Part shown: piece after piece, positions 33,293 through 42,740 of the stretch
Layout of the letters: every line of letters starts with the position of its first letter
Position numbering within the stretch: the first letter of the stretch is position 1
Origin: Kineothrix sp. IPX-CK
GTDB lineage: Bacteria; Bacillota; Clostridia; Lachnospirales; Lachnospiraceae
Direction of reading: 5' to 3'
Length of the DNA stretch: 64,000 nt
NCBI RefSeq assembly: GCF_039134705.1
Contig: NZ_CP146256.1
Location: 3,100,001 to 3,164,000 of the forward strand
Position numbers and translations under genes: made by a program
The notes under the pieces: generated by a model
Databases searched by the model: none
The model's input: only the letters and a program-made list of their open reading frames with translations
What the model was told of the DNA's origin: nothing

Positions 33293-34114
33293 ATGTATCT
33301 TTATGAGATCATAGAAGATTACAAGGACGCATCCTCTCAAGAGGAAAAAGAGGAGATTTTCCGCGCTTTCTGCTCTTCCATCTGGTCCTGTGACAACAAA
33401 AGAAGAACCTATACCAAGTGCATCCGCTTCAAAATAAGAAAGGACTTATTGAATACCGAGCTCGGGCAGATTTTTAATACGTGGTCTCTCATCGAATATA
33501 AATATTATAAAGCAACCACGAAGGACGAAAATTGGCGCAGTATTATCAGGCAAAAAATAAATAATATTTATACCAGGTATTTTGATAAAGAAATCGTTCT
33601 CGGTAAAGAATACTTGCATTTGATCACAACGCCAAAACGCTTATATTATGAATGGATCTCCGGCTCTGAATTAGATGCCCAAGGGGTTACTTCCATTATC
33701 GATAATGCAATCGACGACTCCCTAAAAGTCAAAAGAAGGCTGCAATCGGAAAAAATGTCCTTATCATGGGAAGATTATAAAAAGGTAATGGAGGGATTTT
33801 TACATACCGCTTTTCATAATTGTAAATTAATCGAAAGCTACGAGGATAAGTCAGTCGTTTCATCCATGTTCGATTTCCTGACCGAAGATCACTTTTACGT
33901 GAGGTATATCAATCACAGCTTAGACGGTCTTATGCGCAATTACCAAAGGAAATATTATGGAGTAAGACAGCACAGACCGCTTAAAAGATGCCGGTCATGC
34001 CGATGCATCATAGAGAATGACAGTAAAAACAGACAATATTGCAAGTCTTGTAAAAAGGAAATAAGAAAAAGAATTAATCGAAATTATTATATTAAGACTG
34101 TTTTAAAATCGTAG
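33293..34114 (+). CDS. phage protein with C-terminal zinc ribbon, 273 aa
   Basis: Not recognised as a known family. Mostly helical, with many Lys/Tyr. The C-terminus has CRSCRCIIENDSKNRQYCKSC, a CxxC...CxxC zinc-binding pattern, followed by a very basic tail. The ATG at 33293 follows the polymerase stop by 4 nt, so it is probably coupled to it; the open frame extends upstream into the polymerase gene. A nucleic-acid-binding partner of the polymerase is possible. Confidence 0.55.
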   Translation: MYLYEIIEDYKDASSQEEKEEIFRAFCSSIWSCDNKRRTYTKCIRFKIRKDLLNTELGQIFNTWSLIEYKYYKATTKDENWRSIIRQKINNIYTRYFDKEIVLGKEYLHLITTPKRLYYEWISGSELDAQGVTSIIDNAIDDSLKVKRRLQSEKMSLSWEDYKKVMEGFLHTAFHNCKLIESYEDKSVVSSMFDFLTEDHFYVRYINHSLDGLMRNYQRKYYGVRQHRPLKRCRSCRCIIENDSKNRQYCKSCKKEIRKRINRNYYIKTVLKS

Positions 34115-34317
34115 TTCTCCCCAGATTTAAGCTATTTATTGATAATTTTTCTTTCTTATATATCATATATGGAAATACAGAGAATCCATTTACTTTTCAT
34201 AAAGTCCTTCTCATTTCTAGTCGGCGGCAGCACTGCAAATCCAAAATGCGGTGTTGCCGCTGACATTCTGAAGATTATAAATTCATTAAACTATCGATAC
34301 TGTCAGGAGGTGAGCGT
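34115..34317. other. gap in the prophage operon
   Basis: AT-rich; holds the AGGAGG of the following TTG-start gene. A frame at 34139 is open but lacks a ribosome site and overlaps that gene. Confidence 0.35.
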
Positions 34318-34794
34318 TTGGAAAACACAAAAAATTATGATATGTCCGAATATCGGAACAAAATAATGCATGCTATTGTATCAAACGAAAATATGGTAAG
34401 GCTTTTAGAGGAAGACCCGACAGGCCATCCGGAGGATACCATCCCATATAGTAAAGCCTATCCATATGAATACATACCCGATGAAGCGGCCGAAAGCGGT
34501 AAATACATCAGCTTTGAACTCCACGCTACAACTGATGAAAGGAACAAACTGTTTAAAAGTATAACGGTTTCCTTTTTTATCCTATGCCATGCCGATGAGG
34601 TGCGCACGGCAAAAGGCTTATGGTATGACAGCGTATCCTGCGAGCTGGAAAATGTTTTTGCAGGAGGCAATCTTGGCATCGGCAAAACATCTTTCATAAG
34701 CAATATAGCTTATGCTCCAAATAAGAAATTCAAGGGAAGGCTCTTATCCTTTGCCGTAAAAGAGCTCCAATACGGTATAAGCAATGGAACATAA
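34318..34794 (+). CDS. phage protein, 158 aa, TTG start
   Basis: Not recognised. Starts with TTG after AGGAGGTGAGCG, a strong initiation site. The position before a tail-like protein suggests a head-tail connector or tail completion protein. Overlaps the next gene by 11 nt. Confidence 0.5.
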   Translation: MENTKNYDMSEYRNKIMHAIVSNENMVRLLEEDPTGHPEDTIPYSKAYPYEYIPDEAAESGKYISFELHATTDERNKLFKSITVSFFILCHADEVRTAKGLWYDSVSCELENVFAGGNLGIGKTSFISNIAYAPNKKFKGRLLSFAVKELQYGISNGT

Positions 34795-35506
34795 GAAAAG
34801 CTTATTGAATTCATCCGCCCTTCCCATCACACCCCAAATCGAACTATATATTCCTACGGTGGGGGAAATATTGGAGGATGAGAAATATTATTATAATTTG
34901 GTGTTTTCACTGTGCTCTACCCCTTCCGATTACATGGTACAGCTAGATGACGCAGGAATAGATTATACTAAAATTACAGATTATGAGTTATTTCTAATGC
35001 TATTTCAGATGCATAAGGCTCAGGATTTTTCACTTCTCTTCCCGAAACTGGATATGAGCGGTTTTCAGATATGCTCTAACAGCGAAACGCAGGAAAAGGT
35101 ACTGTATGACGAAATGTCCGGTATTATGCTGGATAGCCTTATTACTTCCCAAATAACCGATACTTTAAGATTAATAAATGGATTAAAAAAACATGTTGTA
35201 AAACCCGGTAACGATGAGGCAAAAAGATATTTACTCGAAAAAGAAAGAAAACGCCTAAAAAGAAATGCGAATAAACCGTATAAATCTCAATTGGAAAATT
35301 TAGTTATCGCTTTGGTAAACCGTGCTGAATTCAAATATAACTATGAAGAAGTCATGGACTTATCCATATATAAATTCAATCAAAGCTTTAACCAGATTAG
35401 AACGGGAATTAATTTTCATAATACTATGCGGGGAATATATGCCGGCACCATCGATATATCGAAGATTACCGATAAGGCAAGTTTAAGTTGGATTTCCGAA
35501 GATTAA
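34784..35506 (+). CDS. phage protein, 240 aa
   Basis: Not recognised. Predicted soluble, Leu- and Lys-rich; contains IPTVGEILEDEKYYYNLVFSL at the N-terminus, an opening I associate loosely with phage structural-module proteins. Followed closely by the tail-like gene. Confidence 0.5.
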   Translation: MEHKKSLLNSSALPITPQIELYIPTVGEILEDEKYYYNLVFSLCSTPSDYMVQLDDAGIDYTKITDYELFLMLFQMHKAQDFSLLFPKLDMSGFQICSNSETQEKVLYDEMSGIMLDSLITSQITDTLRLINGLKKHVVKPGNDEAKRYLLEKERKRLKRNANKPYKSQLENLVIALVNRAEFKYNYEEVMDLSIYKFNQSFNQIRTGINFHNTMRGIYAGTIDISKITDKASLSWISED

Positions 35507-35531
35507 TATTATTTAAAAGGAGAATATAAAA

Positions 35532-36311
35532 ATGGCTATTGATGTAAACAAATTAATTATCACGCAGGTGGATCAGATTACGGCTTTTAACAACGCGAAC
35601 GAATTGGAGTTCATACTTGATGAGCTTACCGCTACTACTATTTCCAACAGTGAGGAAAAAACAGACATTACCGGTAAGGGCGGCCGTAAAATCGCTTCGC
35701 TGAAAAAGAATAAGGCGGTAAAAATCACCGGAACAAACGCGCTGGTCGTAGGCGGTGCCATTGCTGCTATCACCGGTACGGAAGTAGAAAGCGGTACATA
35801 CAAAGTCCGTTTTACGGATATTATCGTTGTAAATAACGACAAAGGCGAAACAAAAGATATCGCAGTAGGAACTGCCGGCGCTGAAATCGGCACAATCTAT
35901 ATTAAAAATGCGAACGGCTCTCTGGGAAGAAAATTATCTCAGAATGCTACTGCCTCCCAGAATGGTGAATTCGCTTATGATCCCGCTGCGAAAGAAATCA
36001 CTTTCTTCGCCGGAGATTTGAAGAATGGCGAGGAAGTTGTGGCTTTCTATGATGTAGAGGTAGAATCGGCAAAGATTTCCAATGATTCCGAAAAATATGG
36101 CAAAACGCTGAAGCTTTATATCGATATTACAGCTCAGGACAATTGCGATAACGTATACCACGGACAGTTTATTATCCAGAGAGCTGATTTTAACGGAACA
36201 TTCGATTTGGCAATCGGCACAGAGCCTACCACTCAGGCATTTGAAGCCGAATCTCTCGCAGGCGGATGCACCGGTTCTTCCAATCTTTGGGACTTAATCA
36301 TCTTTCAGTAA
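35532..36311 (+). CDS. probable phage tail-tube/major structural protein
   Basis: 259 aa, beta-rich, Thr/Gly/Ala-rich, without Cys except near the C-terminus. GTNALVVGGAIAAITGTEVESG and LYIDITAQDNCDNVYHGQFIIQRADFNG resemble the beta-sandwich style of major tail proteins. Good GGAGAATATAAAA site. It sits upstream of the tape-measure gene, where tail-tube genes normally lie. Assigned by context and composition more than by motif. Confidence 0.5.
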   Translation: MAIDVNKLIITQVDQITAFNNANELEFILDELTATTISNSEEKTDITGKGGRKIASLKKNKAVKITGTNALVVGGAIAAITGTEVESGTYKVRFTDIIVVNNDKGETKDIAVGTAGAEIGTIYIKNANGSLGRKLSQNATASQNGEFAYDPAAKEITFFAGDLKNGEEVVAFYDVEVESAKISNDSEKYGKTLKLYIDITAQDNCDNVYHGQFIIQRADFNGTFDLAIGTEPTTQAFEAESLAGGCTGSSNLWDLIIFQ

Positions 36312-36328
36312 AGCTTCTTAAACGAGGT

Positions 36329-36508
36329 ATGAAATTGTTAAATAAAATACAAAAACCATGCAGGATATGCGGAAAATTATACACACCATGCCATAATTGT
36401 GAAAGTGACTCTTCCGCTTTTCATTGGAGAACGGTAGCCTGCTCAAAGGAATGCGCCTTGGCATATTTTTCTAAAGTGGAAAAAGCAAGGGCAGATGAAA
36501 TAAACTAA
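36329..36508 (+). CDS. small cysteine-rich phage protein
   Basis: 59 aa (MKLLNKIQKPCRICGKLYTP). CxxC, CxxC and a further Cys pair suggest a zinc finger. Start uncertain, as GAGGT is very near the ATG. Confidence 0.45.
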   Translation: MKLLNKIQKPCRICGKLYTPCHNCESDSSAFHWRTVACSKECALAYFSKVEKARADEIN

Positions 36509-36531
36509 AATCTGAGTACAGACAAGACTGG

Positions 36532-36588
36532 AAAACGGGGATGTAAAGATCTAATTTGTGAAAATTCGATTTTATGTCCCCGTTTTTT
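36532..36588 (+). terminator. intrinsic terminator inside the tail cluster
   Basis: AAAACGGGGA pairs with TCCCCGTTTT across a long loop, followed by TTTTT. It would cut the structural operon between the small cysteine-rich gene and the tape-measure part. Confidence 0.65.
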
Positions 36589-36654
36589 ATAACATTCTGC
36601 CTATACACAAGGCATTTGCATGGGAATATATTTCCTAAGAAGAAAGGATAAGAT

Positions 36655-36861
36655 ATGATCAAATATTTTAAAATGAAGAAGAAAGAAATCGAGTTGAAAA
36701 CATTGCTTTATAGCTATGCTCTAAATTTTGTGAAAGAAAAAGAGGACATCCTCAAGGTATTTGTTAATCTGGTAACAGCTTTAAAGGATGTACCCCCGGA
36801 AGAGCTGCAGGAAAAGCTTATCGAGCAGATTGTAAGTAATATGGAACGGAGTAAGGAATGA
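36655..36861 (+). CDS. small phage protein, possible tail assembly protein
   Basis: 68 aa, helical, charged (MIKYFKMKKKEIELKTLLYS...). Its position directly before the tape measure fits a tail-assembly chaperone; no motif proves it. Confidence 0.4.
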   Translation: MIKYFKMKKKEIELKTLLYSYALNFVKEKEDILKVFVNLVTALKDVPPEELQEKLIEQIVSNMERSKE

Positions 36862-36911
36862 CTTGCTTTTATTTACAGTAGACATTTCCTTACAGTATAG
36901 AGAGGCGTCGC

Positions 36912-38198
36912 ATGAGCAAAAATGATAATAAAATTGATGTCAGTATACAAATTACTGACTCTCAGGAAACAATACAAAAAAAATTAAGCAAAGCCGCAAG
37001 AAACTTAAAAATAGAAGCATCCCTGGGCGAAAACAGCAAAGAGAAGTCTTCCATGCTATCAAAGTGGCTCAATATGACCAAAATAATAAAAGTTGCCGAC
37101 ATAGCTATCAAAAGCATGGCGAATCAGGTCATAAAATTAAATACGGCCGAAACCGATCTTGCCATGGCCGCCAATATGACCAAACCGCAAATGACGGCTT
37201 TAATCTCTTCCTATTCAAAGCTGGGCGCTGAACTGAAAGCCACCGTAACCGATATTACCCAGCTAGGAACGGAATGGCTAAAGCACGGTAAAACCGTAGC
37301 CGAAACCACCACTCTTATTAAAGATGCTATGGTACTATCTAAAATAGGAAATTTATCTTCTGCTGAAAGCACTAAATATCTTGCTTCCATTATGGACGGT
37401 TATAAAATTTCCGCCGAAGGCGCGATGAACATTGTAGATAAATTATCTTCCGTTGACGTGGCCTCCGGCGCAAATATCGGCGGACTTGCCGCAGGCATTA
37501 GCGAGGTGGCAAAAAACGCAGACTCGGCAGGTATATCATTCGATAAGCTCATCGGGTATTTTGCCGCTGTCGGAGATAGTTCCCAGGCAGCAACGACAAA
37601 TCTAAGCGGTTCCATTAATGCTGTATTATCCCGAATGGAAAATATCGAGCTTTCCAAATTGGAGGATTATGAAAATAATGGAGAAAGTCTATCTGGAATT
37701 GAAGCAGTTCTTGGCAAAGAAAACATATCATTAAGAGATTCCTCCGATTCCTTCAGAGATTTAGGCGAAGTCTTGGATGAGGTAGGCTCTAAATGGAATT
37801 CCTACTCGGAAGCTTCTCAAAGTGCTGTCGCCGGTGCCTTTGCCGGCAGCGAACATTCTGACAACTTTGCAATTCTCATGGGAAATTACGATAACGCAAT
37901 GAAATATGCGGAAATCTCCTTGGATTCATCGGGGCAGGCCATGGAGAAATTTTCCGTTTATCAAGAGTCTCTCACAAGCAAAACGGAAGAATTTAAGAAC
38001 GCATTTATCGGCCTTTCAACAACTGTACTCGATTCAGATTTTTTAAAGGACATTATCGAATCCGGTACATCTCTAATAAATATTTTTGATGCAAATATAG
38101 GAAAACTAGGTGTTATTCCAACGCTATCGGCAGGTATCGGCGCCGCATTAAGCATTAAAAACGTCGGTGGGGCCAGAATGTTTGCCCTCAAAATTTAA
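36912..38198 (+). pseudogene. phage tail tape-measure protein, truncated N-terminal part
   Basis: 428 codons. The N-terminal coiled segment and the core TAETDLAMAANMTKPQMTAL, then VAGAFAGSEHSDNFAILMGN, are typical of TP901-type tape measures. It ends at KNVGGARMFALKI, where the frame stops at the edge of an inserted segment. The sequence resumes in frame at about 39.6 kb, so the tail gene is disrupted and no functional tail is expected. Confidence 0.8.
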
Positions 38199-38295
38199 AT
38201 ATGCACGACAGTATGGATGTTCTTTTGGATACAAAAGTTTCTACCATACACTTTATGAAATACATAAAGGTAAACGGCTTATATGGTCTGAATAG
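38190..38295 (+). other. short protein-like open stretch at the insertion edge
   Basis: In the frame one base off the tape measure the DNA reads ARQYGCSFGYKSFYHTLYEI and so on to a stop at 38293-38295. It looks like the C-terminus of some protein that I cannot name, perhaps brought in with the insertion. Confidence 0.25.
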
Positions 38296-38299
38296 ATAA

Positions 38300-38660
38300 T
38301 AGGTAAAAATAGCCTATTCTGGGAAGCACGTCAACCTCATACTACTCTCCTGTTATGGCGACATATCAGGCTATAGTAACAATGTATGAGCTCGTGTGGT
38401 CAGCAGGGAAGCACACTCTCGCAGGTGAACCCCCACTGTAATAACATAGCCGGAATCATTTAGCAGCAACGTTTGTGATTCAATAGATATTCGGGACTAC
38501 GCTGAGCAGCACAGTGAAATTATTAGACAAAGACTTATCCTTTATCTTTGCTGCATGTTTGGCACTCACGCCATTTGAGTGTTTTATGATAAGAAATGGC
38601 AATTTATAATTTTATTTTTATTTGAGAGTCAGAGTCCGTACAATGGGACTCATCTTTTGT
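38300..38660 (+). ncRNA. candidate structured RNA in the tape-measure insertion
   Basis: No protein frame. Nested complementary arms: AATAGG/CCTATT; CTCATAC (about 38336) with GTATGAG (about 38384); GTTA/TAAC inside it; GTGTG/CACAC around GGTCAGCAGGGAAG; GGGAAGCAC occurs twice. An intrinsic terminator (GAGTCC/GGACTC, then ATCTTTT, 38632-38658) ends the stretch. Not recognised as a known RNA class. Confidence 0.35.
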
Positions 38661-38746
38661 TATACTTTTTATATAGAGCTCTATAAGTTTTGATTTTCGC
38701 GCGATTGGAACTTATTTAACTAATTATAGAAAGAAGGGGTATGCAT

Positions 38747-38920
38747 ATGAACATCGTTTATAAATCATATTTAAAATTAATCGTAGTTAAGGTTGATCAT
38801 TTTAACTCCGAGATTATTGATGAAAGGAACTTTGGATGTGATGAAGAGAGTAAAATCAATGAGTTTAAGGACAAGTATATCAGAAATGATAATTATACTA
38901 TATTAAGTATTGATATGTAG
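38747..38920 (+). CDS. hypothetical small protein, 57 aa
   Basis: MNIVYKSYLKLIVVKVDHFN and so on to IDM. Preceded by AGAAGGGG at good distance. Acidic, no motif. Inside the segment that interrupts the tape measure. Confidence 0.45.
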   Translation: MNIVYKSYLKLIVVKVDHFNSEIIDERNFGCDEESKINEFKDKYIRNDNYTILSIDM

Positions 38921-38992
38921 CATGATACTAAAGTGCTGCTTCGGTAATTCAATTTCATAGTCAACTTATACTTCATAAGGAATAAAATTAAA

Positions 38993-39024
38993 AGCTGTGG
39001 TCCTCTGCGGCCACAGCTGGTTTT
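38993..39024. terminator. bidirectional terminator
   Basis: AGCTGTGG and CCACAGCT form a perfect 8-bp stem plus GCGG loop pairing; T-rich on the plus strand, AAAA on the other side. Convergent genes on both sides. Confidence 0.75.
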
Positions 39025-39046
39025 GTTTATGGTATGATTTGATATA

Positions 39047-39496
39047 TTAAAAATCGGCCCCGCAGTTATTACAATGAAATTGCTTGCCGATTTTCTTGCT
39101 GGCAAGTCCCCATAATTCGGTAGACACCGCACGATTAAATAATCCAATTTTTCTTACATTAGAAGAGCCACAATAAGAACAATTTACGGTTCTATTCTGC
39201 TCTTCCAATATTGCCCTGCCAATAGCGCGCTTAGCGTCCAATTCAGCTGATTGTTTTGAAAGTATCTCGTCCCTATGGTCGAAAAGGTATTGGTCATATT
39301 CTAGAGATGTTTTGACGAGTTCTTCACGAAGAAGATCTTCTGATAAATCGTTTTTTATCATAAAATCAAGTTCATCATCTAAATACTTTTGTGGTACAGT
39401 AAACATTATTGATTTACAACAATCACATATTTGCCGTTTTTCAGAAAAAACTTCATGTGCTATTCTACCACACTTTTTACAATAGTATAATGCCAT
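39047..39496 (-). CDS. zinc-ribbon protein, 149 aa
   Basis: An N-terminal zinc ribbon (YYCKKCGRIAHEVFSEKRQICDCC) and a C-terminal one (CSYCGSSNVRKIG ... FHCNNCGADF) flank an acidic helical middle. GGGGAG selects the ATG at 39496. Such proteins often bind nucleic acid or partner proteins, but nothing is specific. It is cargo of the insertion in the tape-measure gene. Confidence 0.6.
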   Translation of the reverse strand: MALYYCKKCGRIAHEVFSEKRQICDCCKSIMFTVPQKYLDDELDFMIKNDLSEDLLREELVKTSLEYDQYLFDHRDEILSKQSAELDAKRAIGRAILEEQNRTVNCSYCGSSNVRKIGLFNRAVSTELWGLASKKIGKQFHCNNCGADF

Positions 39497-39596
39497 AATT
39501 CTCCCCATATACATATTAATTTTTATATATCTTATCATAAAAAATAATAATAAACAAGCATTCAACTTAATTGTATATACAGATTCCAAACGTCTG

Positions 39597-40135
39597 TATT
39601 TCAACTATAGTACGATATTTAATACATTTGAAAGCAATATCGATAAATGGACATCAAAAGTAGGCATACTGGGAACTTCATTCGATGATTTTGGAAACCG
39701 TTTTAAGAAAATGACTGATGAATTATTATTAACTAATAATTATACTCTTTCTAGTATTGCAAATATGTGGAAAAATACAGGTAGTAAAAAAGATTTATCC
39801 AGTAAATTCATTGTTACACAAAATGATATACAAGATAAATTAATAAAAGTGGATGAATTATATAAGCCACTAAACAATTTTGACGCAAATAGTATATTAT
39901 CACAATTACAAAAAATAGATATGCAAGTTCAAAAAGGAAAAAGAACTTGGCATAATTATTTTAATGGTTTTAAAGAAGATGAAAGATGGCAAATTGATTT
40001 TGTCAAAAATACAGTTCTTCAGACAGCAAGCACAGAAGATGTAATAAAAGCACAAAATGCAGCTCGTGACTCTGATATCAAATATAACAATAGTTTAAAG
40101 CAGATGACACTTAGTGCAAGAAGGGCTTCTATAAG
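39597..40135 (+). pseudogene. tape-measure protein fragment (middle part)
   Basis: The frame continues the tape measure: FNTFESNIDKWTSKVGILG, SFDDFGNRFKKMTDELLL and on to LKQMTLSARRASISK. It has no start of its own and is joined without a stop to the istB gene. The C-terminal rest of the gene is lost. Confidence 0.65.
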
Positions 40136-40148
40136 TAAGGTGAGAATT

Positions 40149-40916
40149 ATGGCTTATACACAAAAAAACTATACATACAATGACAAGCTAAGCACTGATG
40201 AAAATCTGTTATTGGACAAACTATTTAAACTCCGCCTGTCCCACATGTCGGAGGCATTGGAGAAGCAGTTCCTTAACCCCAACACGGCACTCGAGGACTT
40301 TCATACCCGTATATCTGAGATTATTCACTATGAATGGGATCAGCGTCAGAACACAAAGTTCAACAAGCTACTTAAGAAAGCGTCCTTGAAATATCCGACT
40401 GCAGACTTTGATTCTGGTCTTTACGAATCAGATCGTATGCTGGATACTCACACCATTGAGTTACTACAAAAATGTGAATGGATTGACGAACCTAAAAATC
40501 TATTGATTACTGGTAGCGCTGGGGCAGGCAAAACTTATATCGCGAATGCACTATGCATTACCGCTTTACAACAGCTACGAACAGTAAAATATATCAGAGC
40601 CAATGCACTTCTTCTAGAAAGTGAAAAGGCACGTCAACTTGGTCATGCCTACGATTATACAAATCAGATGGCAGCTTATGACTTGCTGGTAATTGATGAT
40701 TTCGGTCTTATGGAACTAAGCATGGATAAGTGCCGTGACCTCTTTGAAATCATTGAAACAAGAGATTGTAAAAAGGCAACAATGATTGTATCTCAGCTTC
40801 CCGTCATCAAGTGGTGGGACCTCTTCAAAGATAACACCTATGCGGATGCCTGCTTAAGCAGGATGACATCTAAGGCGTACCGCCTTGAGTGCAATGGAAG
40901 AGACATGAGAAAGTAA
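40149..40916 (+). CDS. istB: IS21-family helper ATPase IstB
   Basis: 255 aa, full length for IstB. Walker A GSAGAGKTYIANAL, Walker B LLVIDDFGLMELS, sensor region MIVSQLPVIKWW and the C-terminal LSRMTSKAYRLE. AAGGTGAGAATT is a proper ribosome site for the ATG at 40149. The transposase gene istA that should precede it is missing and is replaced by phage sequence, so the element is dead. After the gene, CGTCCCTTCGGGACGG is a hairpin typical of a mobile-element end. Confidence 0.88.
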   Translation: MAYTQKNYTYNDKLSTDENLLLDKLFKLRLSHMSEALEKQFLNPNTALEDFHTRISEIIHYEWDQRQNTKFNKLLKKASLKYPTADFDSGLYESDRMLDTHTIELLQKCEWIDEPKNLLITGSAGAGKTYIANALCITALQQLRTVKYIRANALLLESEKARQLGHAYDYTNQMAAYDLLVIDDFGLMELSMDKCRDLFEIIETRDCKKATMIVSQLPVIKWWDLFKDNTYADACLSRMTSKAYRLECNGRDMRK

Positions 40917-41029
40917 CAAAATCTACAACGTGCAGTTTGAAGCGGAATAGCATGCCGTCCCTTCGGGACGGTTATGCTGTTTGGCTGGAATATGCACCCG
41001 CAGTGCGGCTTTTTGTGGTGTGTCATTTT

Positions 41030-41117
41030 TCCTTGCCATAAATAAACCTCCAAACTGAGTAGTTTTATCTTACATCAGTTTGAAGGTTTACACAAACTTT
41101 GGGATACTCCCGGTTAT
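41030..41117 (-). mobile_element. possible 5' end of a second IS256-type element
   Basis: On the minus strand GAGTATCCCAAAGTTTGTG is followed by a leader, GGAGG and ATGGCAAGG. The outer sequence resembles the end of the IS256 element at 42514 (GAGTCTGTGAAAGTTTTTC). Only the first codons seem to remain before IS21 sequence begins. Confidence 0.3.
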
Positions 41118-41191
41118 ATATAACAGCACTTGCTTATGCATGTCAAGTACGGGCAAGAAATTCCGCCCGTAAAAAGTCTATAAGCTCCCCC

Positions 41192-42434
41192 CTATTCTGG
41201 TAATCGCTCTTCAAACATAATGCTTAACTCCCCATAGACCTGTCCCCAATTTCGCAGGGGCAAACTCCATTTCTTTGTGGCCTCAAAGGTGGATAAATAT
41301 AGGGCTTTCAGTAATGCACTGTCACTGGGGAATACGCTTCTTTGACGGTTCAGTTTCCGATAGGTGGCATTCAGACTTTCTATCACATTTGTCGTATAAA
41401 TGACCTTGCGGACCTCTGTGGAAAACTTGAAAATGGGAGATAGGGCATCCCAATTCTGCTTCCAGCTTTTCATGGAATTCGGATATTTTTCGTTCCACTT
41501 CTCTGTGACACGCTCCAAGGAATCCAATGCCTTTTCTTCGGTTGGTGCCTGATAGATGGTCTTTAAATCCGCGCAGAAAGGTTTTCTGTCCTTATCTGCC
41601 ACATATTTCATGGTATTCCTTACCTGATGAACAATACAGCGTTGATATTCTGTTTTCGGAAACGCAGCAGTGATGGCCTCTTTTATTCCGTTCAATCCAT
41701 CTGCACAGATAATTAAAATATCTTTCACACCACGATTCTTTCAACTATTTAGAACAGAGATCCAATATTTTGAACTATCATTTTCTCCCACTTCAATGGT
41801 CAGTACTTCTTTACAGCCATCCTTGTTTATGCCAAGAATGACATAAGCTGCAAGCTTACGGATGATCCCATTATCCCGCACAGAGTAATGAATCGCATCA
41901 ATATAGAGCACGGGGTAAACGTCAGAAAAAGGGCGGTTCTGCCAGTCCTCAATCTGGGGCATGATCTTATCGGTAACATCTGAAATAAATCCCTTCTGAG
42001 GCCTCAAATCCATAGATATCCTCCAGTGTGTCAGAAATCTGTCTGGTGGTCATACCTTTTGAATACATGGAGATAATTTTCTGGTCGATGTCAGAAATGT
42101 CTTTCTGACGTTTCTTGGCTACCTTTGGTTCGAAGGTGGATTTGCGGTCATGGGGAACTTGGATGTCCATGCTTCCATAGCTACTGTTGATACGTTTTGA
42201 TTTATAACCATTGCGGTAATCATCGCTGTCGGAACGTTCTGATTTTTCGTAGCCAAGATGTTCCCCCATCTCTGATTCCATCATTTCTTTAATGGTGCCG
42301 CCAAGCAGATCCTTAAGTGCATCCTGGATATCTTCTGCAGACTGGATGTCGTACTCCTGCAGAAGCTGCTGAATGATGTTTCGCTTTCCATCTGTCATTT
42401 GTAGTTTGTGTACTGTTTTCTTTTCTCTTGCCAT
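41192..42434 (-). pseudogene. IS256-family transposase, frameshifted and interrupted
   Basis: Mutator-type transposase of about 410 codons in three pieces. Piece 1 (42434-41967) begins MAREKKTVHK; piece 2 continues after one extra G in a GGG run near 42000. Its frame closes at a TGA at 41741, where family members read LNELKNRG. Piece 3 (41728-41192) holds ICADGLNGIKEAI, CIVHQVRNTMKYV and TTNVIESLNATYRKLNRQR, the family hallmark, in the same frame as piece 2. The outer inverted-repeat end lies near 42514. Not functional. Confidence 0.88.
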
Positions 42435-42740
42435 AATAAAAGGCCTCCTATGATTTTTTATTTTACCATAGAAGAACTTATAAAATCTTATTTACAGAAA
42501 AACTTTCACAGACTCATTAATTACGCTATTGAATTAATCCTTTAGTTTATTTTGGGTACATAGGGCTTTTCGACTCTCTCAAATTCGATTTGATTTTTGT
42601 TTGCAGGCTAGAAACTAAACTTCTCCCTGTCAATATTTTTTCCTTCAATTGATTTCTGATAAATCCCTTATACTTTGATTGCCGTATAAAGAGATTTATG
42701 TTATATTTACTTGGAAAATAATATTAATTAGGAGAAAATA
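42435..42740. other. gap with the IS256 outer end
   Basis: Contains the IS256 inverted-repeat end (42487-42514) and AT-rich DNA before the membrane-protein gene, whose TTAGGAG is at 42729. No other feature seen. Confidence 0.45.

Noticed and set aside
34139..34366. 75-codon frame in the prophage operon
   Set aside because: No ribosome site, and it overlaps the gene that starts with TTG after AGGAGG.
38300..38560. cobalamin or c-di-GMP riboswitch, SRP RNA, RNase P, or group II intron
   Set aside because: None of the conserved core strings of these classes is present, no domain V-like hairpin is seen, and no fitting gene lies downstream.
40838..41053. 71-codon minus-strand frame over the istB end
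   Set aside because: It runs antisense through the intact istB gene and a GC hairpin; only the short 5' end resembles an IS256 start.
41192..42434. programmed frameshifting in the IS256 transposase
   Set aside because: IS256 transposases are normally single-frame, and there is also a stop codon in the middle, so decay is simpler.
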